Shown here piece after piece: positions 50,727-54,929 of a DNA stretch of 54,929 bases. The first letter of the stretch is position 1; each line of letters opens with the position of its first letter. The stretch spans positions 304,346 through 359,274 of the forward strand of contig NZ_JAQQWT010000005.1 in NCBI RefSeq assembly GCF_028610705.1, written 5' to 3'. Position numbers and translations under genes: made by a program. This DNA is from Halalkalibacter alkalisediminis (GTDB lineage: Bacteria > Bacillota > Bacilli > Bacillales > Bacillaceae_D). Under the pieces are notes generated by a model that did no database searches, was not told where the DNA came from, and was given only the letters and a program-made list of their open reading frames with translations.

Positions 50727-50819
50727 GTGCAAATGGCAATGTTTAGAGCCGCATTTACTGAGAAGGCACTTTAATTGTTTTTAATGACAGTTTACTCTCA
50801 GTATGCGGAGTTATTGCAC
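50727..50819 (+). promoter_or_regulatory. Large hairpin between gyrB and gyrA
   Basis: Outer GTGCAA/TTGCAC (50727-50732 and 50814-50819); inner CCGCATttACTGAGA (50749-50763) pairs with TCTCAGTATGCGG (50796-50808) apart from a two-base bulge. The 32-base central loop is AT-rich. No T run follows, so it is more likely a leader or mRNA-processing element than a terminator. Confidence 0.5.
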
Positions 50820-50875
50820 TAACACCTTGGGAACACACAAGCATATATAGGCTTGGAGATGGAGGTTTATAATTA

Positions 50876-53434
50876 ATGGCTGAGCAAGATAATCTTAGAG
50901 TAAAACCAAGAAATATAAGTCAGGAAATGCAATCCTCATTTATGGATTATGCGATGAGTGTTATCGTAAGTCGTGCGTTACCAGATGTAAGAGACGGATT
51001 AAAACCAGTACATCGCCGTATTTTATATGCAATGAATGAGTTAGGCATTACGGCAGATAAAGCTTACAAAAAGTCTGCACGTATTGTCGGTGAAGTAATC
51101 GGTAAGTACCATCCTCATGGTGATTCAGCAGTTTATGAAACAATGGTACGGATGGCACAAGACTTTAGCTTCCGCTACATGCTTGTAAATGGACATGGAA
51201 ACTTTGGTTCTGTTGACGGTGATTCAGCTGCAGCGATGCGTTACACAGAAGCTAAAATGTCAAAAATCTCAATGGAACTTGTTCGTGATATTAATAAAGA
51301 TACAATTGATTATCAAGATAACTATGATGGCAGTGAACGCGAACCTGTTGTTTTACCAGCAAGATTCCCGAATCTATTAGTCAATGGTGCATCTGGTATC
51401 GCTGTTGGGATGGCAACTAATATTCCACCTCATCAGTTAGGAGAAGTCATTGACGGAGTATTAGCTCTTTCAAAAGATCGTGATTTAACGATTCAAGACT
51501 TAATGGAGTATATCCCTGGTCCTGACTTCCCAACTGGAGCTGAAATCCTAGGACGTTCAGGAATACGCAAAGCTTATCAAACAGGTCGCGGTTCGATTAC
51601 ACTAAGAGCTAAGTCTAATATTGAAGAGCATAATGGGAAGTCTCGTATTATTTTCACGGAGATTCCGTATCAAGTGAACAAAGCAAGATTAATTGAAAAA
51701 ATTGCAGAGCTAGTACGAGAGAAGAAAATTGATGGAATTACAGACTTACGTGATGAGTCTGACCGTACAGGTATGCGCATTGTCATTGAGTTAAGACGTG
51801 ATGCAAATGCGAATGTGTTGCTTAACAACCTGTATAAGCAAACGGCTCTCCAATCAAGTTTCGGGATTAATCTATTAGCGCTCGTAAATGGAAGACCGAA
51901 AGTACTAAACTTAAAAGAGTGTTTAGAACACTACCTTGACCACCAAGTTGTCGTTATTCGTCGACGTACAGCATTTGAACTTCGAAAAGCCGAAGCTCGT
52001 GCTCATATTTTAGAAGGATTACGAATTGCACTTGATCACTTGGATGAAGTCATTAGTTTGATCCGTGCGTCCCAAACAACAGAGATCGCTAGAAGTGGTT
52101 TAATGGAGCGTTTTGAACTAAGCTACGAACAGGCACAAGCAATCTTAGACATGAGACTCCAACGCTTAACTGGATTGGAGCGCGATAAGATTGAAGCAGA
52201 ATACAATGAGTTAATGGCTCGTATTGCTGAACTAAAAGCCATTTTAGCTGAAAATGAAAAAGTTCTGGAAATCATTCGTGATGAACTTACTGAGATCAAA
52301 GATAAATTCAATGATGAACGTCGTACGGTCATTTCCATGAGTGAAGAGCATCTTGAAGATGAGGACCTGATCCCTCGTACGAATATTGTTGTAACGATTT
52401 CTCATAACGGTTACGTAAAACGTATGCCAGTTTCAACATATCGTGCACAAAAGCGTGGTGGTAAAGGGATTCAAGGGATGGGAACAAATGATAATGATTT
52501 TGTTCAACATCTATTTACAACGAACTCTCACCACACGATTCTTTTCTTTACGAATAAAGGGAAAGTGTATCGTTTAAAAGGATATGAAATTCCTGAACTT
52601 GGACGAACAGCAAAAGGAATTCCTATAATTAACCTTCTCCAAATTGAACAAGGAGAATATGTGAGTACGGTCATTCCAATTGAAGAATTTAGAGATGATG
52701 AATACTTATTCTTCTTAACAAAGTATGGGGTTGCTAAGAGAACGGAGCTATCTTCTTTTGCAAACATTCGTAAAGGTGGATTATTTGCAATCACATTGCG
52801 AGAAGAGGACGAATTACATGGTGTCCGCTTAACAGATGGCAGTCGTGAATTAATTATCGGAACGAAGCAAGGGATGTCCATTCGCTTTCCAGAAAACGAT
52901 GTTCGCTTAATGGGGAGAACGGCAGCTGGAGTTAGAGGAATATCGCTTTCTGATGATGACCATGTTGTAGGTATGGATATTATTGAAGAGAATCACGACG
53001 TATTAATTGTCACTGAAAAAGGTTACGGAAAGCGTACTCCAATTGAAGAATATCGCATTCAAAATCGTGGTGGTAAAGGAATAAAAACGTGTAACATTAC
53101 AGATAGGAATGGTTCTCTCGTTTCGTTAAAAGTCGTCTCATCTGAACACGATATCATGATCATTACCGTGAGTGGAGTTATTATTCGTACACAGGTAGAA
53201 GGAATATCTACAACAGGCCGTAATACACAAGGTGTTACTCTTATCCGTGTTAATGAAGGAGAAGAAGTTGCAACCGTAGCGCGAATTGATGTTGATGATG
53301 AAGATGTCGATATTGAAGAAGAAACGGAAGAAATGATTGAGCATGATGCTAGCGAAAGTGTTAATGAGGAGTCTACTGAAGAAACTGAATCTATTGAGTC
53401 AGAGGAAACAGATTCAGTTGAAGAGGAAGAATAA
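50876..53434 (+). CDS. gyrA: DNA gyrase subunit A
   Basis: Protein of 852 residues. Catalytic Tyr123 in [11 protein letters not shown], quinolone-determining region [10 protein letters not shown] with Ser84 and Glu88 as in sensitive strains, GyrA box QKRGGKG near 526, a six-bladed C-terminal wrapping domain and a long acidic tail (about 800-852, rich in Glu/Asp/Ser). GGAGG lies ten bases before ATG. A large hairpin precedes it. Confidence 0.98.
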   Translation: MAEQDNLRVKPRNISQEMQSSFMDYAMSVIVSRALPDVRDGLKPVHRRILYAMNELGITADKAYKKSARIVGEVIGKYHPHGDSAVYETMVRMAQDFSFRYMLVNGHGNFGSVDGDSAAAMRYTEAKMSKISMELVRDINKDTIDYQDNYDGSEREPVVLPARFPNLLVNGASGIAVGMATNIPPHQLGEVIDGVLALSKDRDLTIQDLMEYIPGPDFPTGAEILGRSGIRKAYQTGRGSITLRAKSNIEEHNGKSRIIFTEIPYQVNKARLIEKIAELVREKKIDGITDLRDESDRTGMRIVIELRRDANANVLLNNLYKQTALQSSFGINLLALVNGRPKVLNLKECLEHYLDHQVVVIRRRTAFELRKAEARAHILEGLRIALDHLDEVISLIRASQTTEIARSGLMERFELSYEQAQAILDMRLQRLTGLERDKIEAEYNELMARIAELKAILAENEKVLEIIRDELTEIKDKFNDERRTVISMSEEHLEDEDLIPRTNIVVTISHNGYVKRMPVSTYRAQKRGGKGIQGMGTNDNDFVQHLFTTNSHHTILFFTNKGKVYRLKGYEIPELGRTAKGIPIINLLQIEQGEYVSTVIPIEEFRDDEYLFFLTKYGVAKRTELSSFANIRKGGLFAITLREEDELHGVRLTDGSRELIIGTKQGMSIRFPENDVRLMGRTAAGVRGISLSDDDHVVGMDIIEENHDVLIVTEKGYGKRTPIEEYRIQNRGGKGIKTCNITDRNGSLVSLKVVSSEHDIMIITVSGVIIRTQVEGISTTGRNTQGVTLIRVNEGEEVATVARIDVDDEDVDIEEETEEMIEHDASESVNEESTEETESIESEETDSVEEEE

Positions 53435-53474
53435 GTAATACTAAGCTGAGTGTTCATAGAAAGCTTCTCAGAAT

Positions 53475-53520
53475 GATGACTAGATTGGTCTAAGACGGCC
53501 TAACTAGTCATCTTTTTTAT
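53475..53520 (+). terminator. Terminator of gyrA
   Basis: GATGACTAG (53475-53483) pairs with CTAGTCATC (53504-53512), followed by a six-T run. Confidence 0.9.
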
Positions 53521-53604
53521 TTTCTCTTCTAAATATGGGCGCTTTTCAAAGGTTATAGCAGTCTTGTATAATGTAAAAATAAGAGAGAGAAAGAAGGTTG
53601 CGGG

Positions 53605-54693
53605 ATGAAGGTAAAACCAGCTCAATTACAAAGAGGGTGTATTACTACTAAAGATGTTGAAGGTTTAACAGATTTTCCTATTATTAAAGAAAATACAGTT
53701 TTGACTGATGAACTAATTGATATCTTGAAACTATTTTTAGTGGATATGGTTGAAGTAGAATCTGTTTTAGCAAATGGGGAAACCTTTAAACCTTTGGAGG
53801 TAATAGAAGAAATAGAAGAAATAGAAATTGAAAACAATAAAGAAAAACAAAATGAATTTCTTTACCAATATGTTGAAGCGGTTAAGCAATTTAAAAAACT
53901 GTTTCAATCTTGGCAAGCAGGTCGTAAAGTAGAGATGCTTGAAGTGAGAACAATCTTTATCCCTTTATTCGAAAGAGTGATGGAGCAACCTAAAAAGCTT
54001 CTTCAGTTACATCACTATAGTAACAAAGAGGATTACAATTACCACCATTCAGTCTATGTAGGAATTTTATCTGCTTATATTGGCTATAAGATGAAGCTTA
54101 ATAAAGGAGATTGGTTGCAAATAGGTTTTGGTGGAGTACTGGCTGATCTCGGTATGACAAAAGTTTCTCCTTCTATATTAAAGAAAAAGGGTTCTTTAAC
54201 ATCTGTGGAATTTGAAGAAGTCAAGAAACACCCCATTCATAGTTATAAGATGTTAAAAGGAATAACAGGAGTTTCAGATTTAATTCTTTTAGCTGTTCTC
54301 CAACATCATGAACGCTACGATGGAAGTGGTTATCCACTAGGTGTTAACTCAAAAAAGATTCATCTATTTAGTCAAATTGTTGCAATATCTGATGTTTATC
54401 ATGCTATGACAACAGAGCGTCTTTATAGGTCAAAACGGTTCCCGTACCAGGTATTAGAGGATATAACCAAAGAGCAATTTGGTAAGTTCGATGTAAAAGT
54501 TGTTCAAGCGTTGTTGCAAAGTTTGGTGCAAATTTCAATAGGAGATAAAGTGCGCTTATCTTCTGGGGATGATGCAGAGATTGTTTTTATTGATCAACAA
54601 ATCCCAACAAGACCAATGGTGAAACTGTTGAATTCAGAAGAGATTATTGAACTAAATCACCACCCATCTATTTTTATTGAAGAAATTATATAA
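53605..54693 (+). CDS. HD-GYP-like protein with altered HD motif
   Basis: Protein of 362 residues; AGAAAGAAGG before ATG. N-terminal domain with an acidic helix (about 63-80), then HD-GYP fold (about 140-310). Retained motifs: His147/148 (YHHSV), HPIHSY near 209, HHERYDGSGYP at 234-244 and ISDVYHAM with Asp263. The HD doublet is replaced: GVLADLGM at 177-184 has Ala180 for His and Met184 for Lys. Typical HD-GYP proteins cut c-di-GMP; this one may be inactive, metal-altered or regulatory. It stands alone between gyrA and the rRNA promoter, with the P1 -35 six bases past its stop. Confidence 0.85.
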   Translation: MKVKPAQLQRGCITTKDVEGLTDFPIIKENTVLTDELIDILKLFLVDMVEVESVLANGETFKPLEVIEEIEEIEIENNKEKQNEFLYQYVEAVKQFKKLFQSWQAGRKVEMLEVRTIFIPLFERVMEQPKKLLQLHHYSNKEDYNYHHSVYVGILSAYIGYKMKLNKGDWLQIGFGGVLADLGMTKVSPSILKKKGSLTSVEFEEVKKHPIHSYKMLKGITGVSDLILLAVLQHHERYDGSGYPLGVNSKKIHLFSQIVAISDVYHAMTTERLYRSKRFPYQVLEDITKEQFGKFDVKVVQALLQSLVQISIGDKVRLSSGDDAEIVFIDQQIPTRPMVKLLNSEEIIELNHHPSIFIEEII

Positions 54694-54698
54694 AAGAC

Positions 54699-54728
54699 TT
54701 GCGTAATAGTTATGATATATGGTATATT
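54699..54728 (+). promoter_or_regulatory. rRNA operon promoter P1
   Basis: -35 TTGCGT (54699-54704), 18-base spacer, -10 TATATT (54723-54728), followed after 5 bases by TTGTCGCTAAGA, the same start region as the tRNA cluster promoter. Confidence 0.75.
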
Positions 54729-54772
54729 ATTTCTTGTCGCTAAGAACGACATAAACGTTTTAGAAAAACGTA

Positions 54773-54801
54773 TTGACAAACTCAATTGGGTTTGTTAAGA
54801 T
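54773..54801 (+). promoter_or_regulatory. rRNA operon promoter P2
   Basis: -35 TTGACA (54773-54778), 17-base spacer, -10 TAAGAT (54796-54801). Tandem with P1. Confidence 0.88.
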
Positions 54802-54929
54802 GTAAAAGTTGCCATGAGCGACAAAGCAGTTCTTTGAAAACTGAACAAAAGCCAAGCGAAAAGAGAAAACATGATTTTCTCGTCAATTTTTAGCAATTTA
54901 GTAAAATTGCATTTGTTATATCGCTAGCG
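54802..54929 (+). ncRNA. 5' leader of rRNA operon, 16S gene beyond window
   Basis: The stretch TCTTTGAAAACTGAACAAAA (54831-54850) is the boxA-type antitermination and processing region found before 16S rRNA in Bacillus. AGCGACAA at 54817-54824 complements TTGTCGCT of the P1 transcript start. The conserved 16S 5' end has not been reached at 54929. Confidence 0.85.

Noticed and set aside
52123-53457. Several minus-strand frames inside gyrA
   Set aside because: All are antisense shadows of gyrA; Ser/Ile/Val-rich translations reflect the Glu/Asp-rich sense codons.

Overview
The window is the replication-origin region of a Gram-positive, probably spore-forming member of the Bacillaceae. The assignment rests on gene order and content: rpmH-rnpA-yidC-jag-mnmE-mnmG-rsmG-noc-soj-spo0J on the left of oriC, dnaA-dnaN-yaaA-recF-remB-gyrB-gyrA and an rRNA promoter on the right, plus walRKHIJ, yyaC, gdpP and the rpsF-ssb-rpsR block. 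Species cannot be read from the sequence alone; it is not B. subtilis itself, because a Tad-type secretion locus lies beside rlmH.

Layout. Positions 1-9185 (all minus) hold an accessory Tad/Flp-type export locus: a small unknown protein, CpaB/RcpC, CpaE/TadZ, CpaF/TadA, TadB, TadC, a tandem pair of unknown paralogues, and a large exported Lys/Ala-repeat protein cut by the left edge. Positions 9372-19000 hold rlmH, a 53-residue CxxH/CxxC zinc-ribbon-like protein embedded in a DnaA-box cluster, htrA, the essential WalRK cell-wall two-component operon, and an M23/LysM/G5 wall hydrolase. Five tRNA genes (Lys-Glu-Asp-Phe-Thr in transcription order) follow at 19257-19688. Positions 19891-30705 are minus-strand housekeeping genes: purA, dnaB, rplI, gdpP, yybS, rpsR-ssb-rpsF, ychF, a DUF951 gene and a YkvI-like carrier. 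yyaC is the only plus-strand gene left of oriC. Next come DUF554, a cysteine desulfurase-like gene, spo0J (with a perfect internal parS), soj, noc, rsmG, mnmG, mnmE, jag, yidC, rnpA and rpmH.

The bipartite oriC flanks dnaA: DnaA boxes lie at 43615-43877, and a second group lies at 45444-45504, followed by DnaA-trio repeats and an AT-rich stretch before dnaN. Transcription diverges from oriC in both directions, so nearly all genes are co-oriented with replication. The right arm ends with an HD-GYP-like protein whose HD motif has lost its histidine, then tandem promoters P1 and P2 and the leader of an rRNA operon whose 16S gene begins beyond the window.

The genes combine replication initiation (dnaA, dnaN, recF, gyrAB, dnaB, ssb), segregation and nucleoid occlusion (spo0J, soj, noc, parS), translation and RNA modification (rRNA and tRNA genes, rpmH, rplI, rpsF, rpsR, mnmEG, rsmG, rlmH, rnpA), membrane insertion (yidC, jag) and wall homeostasis (walRKHIJ, M23). 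The most unusual part is the Tad locus with its repeat-bearing exported product. Several cis elements deserve attention: an rlmH-side DnaA-box cluster, an Shine-Dalgarno-sequestering rpsF leader, paired PurBoxes at purA, a transcript start shared by the tRNA and rRNA operons, a large gyrB-gyrA hairpin, and a dispersed intergenic repeat.
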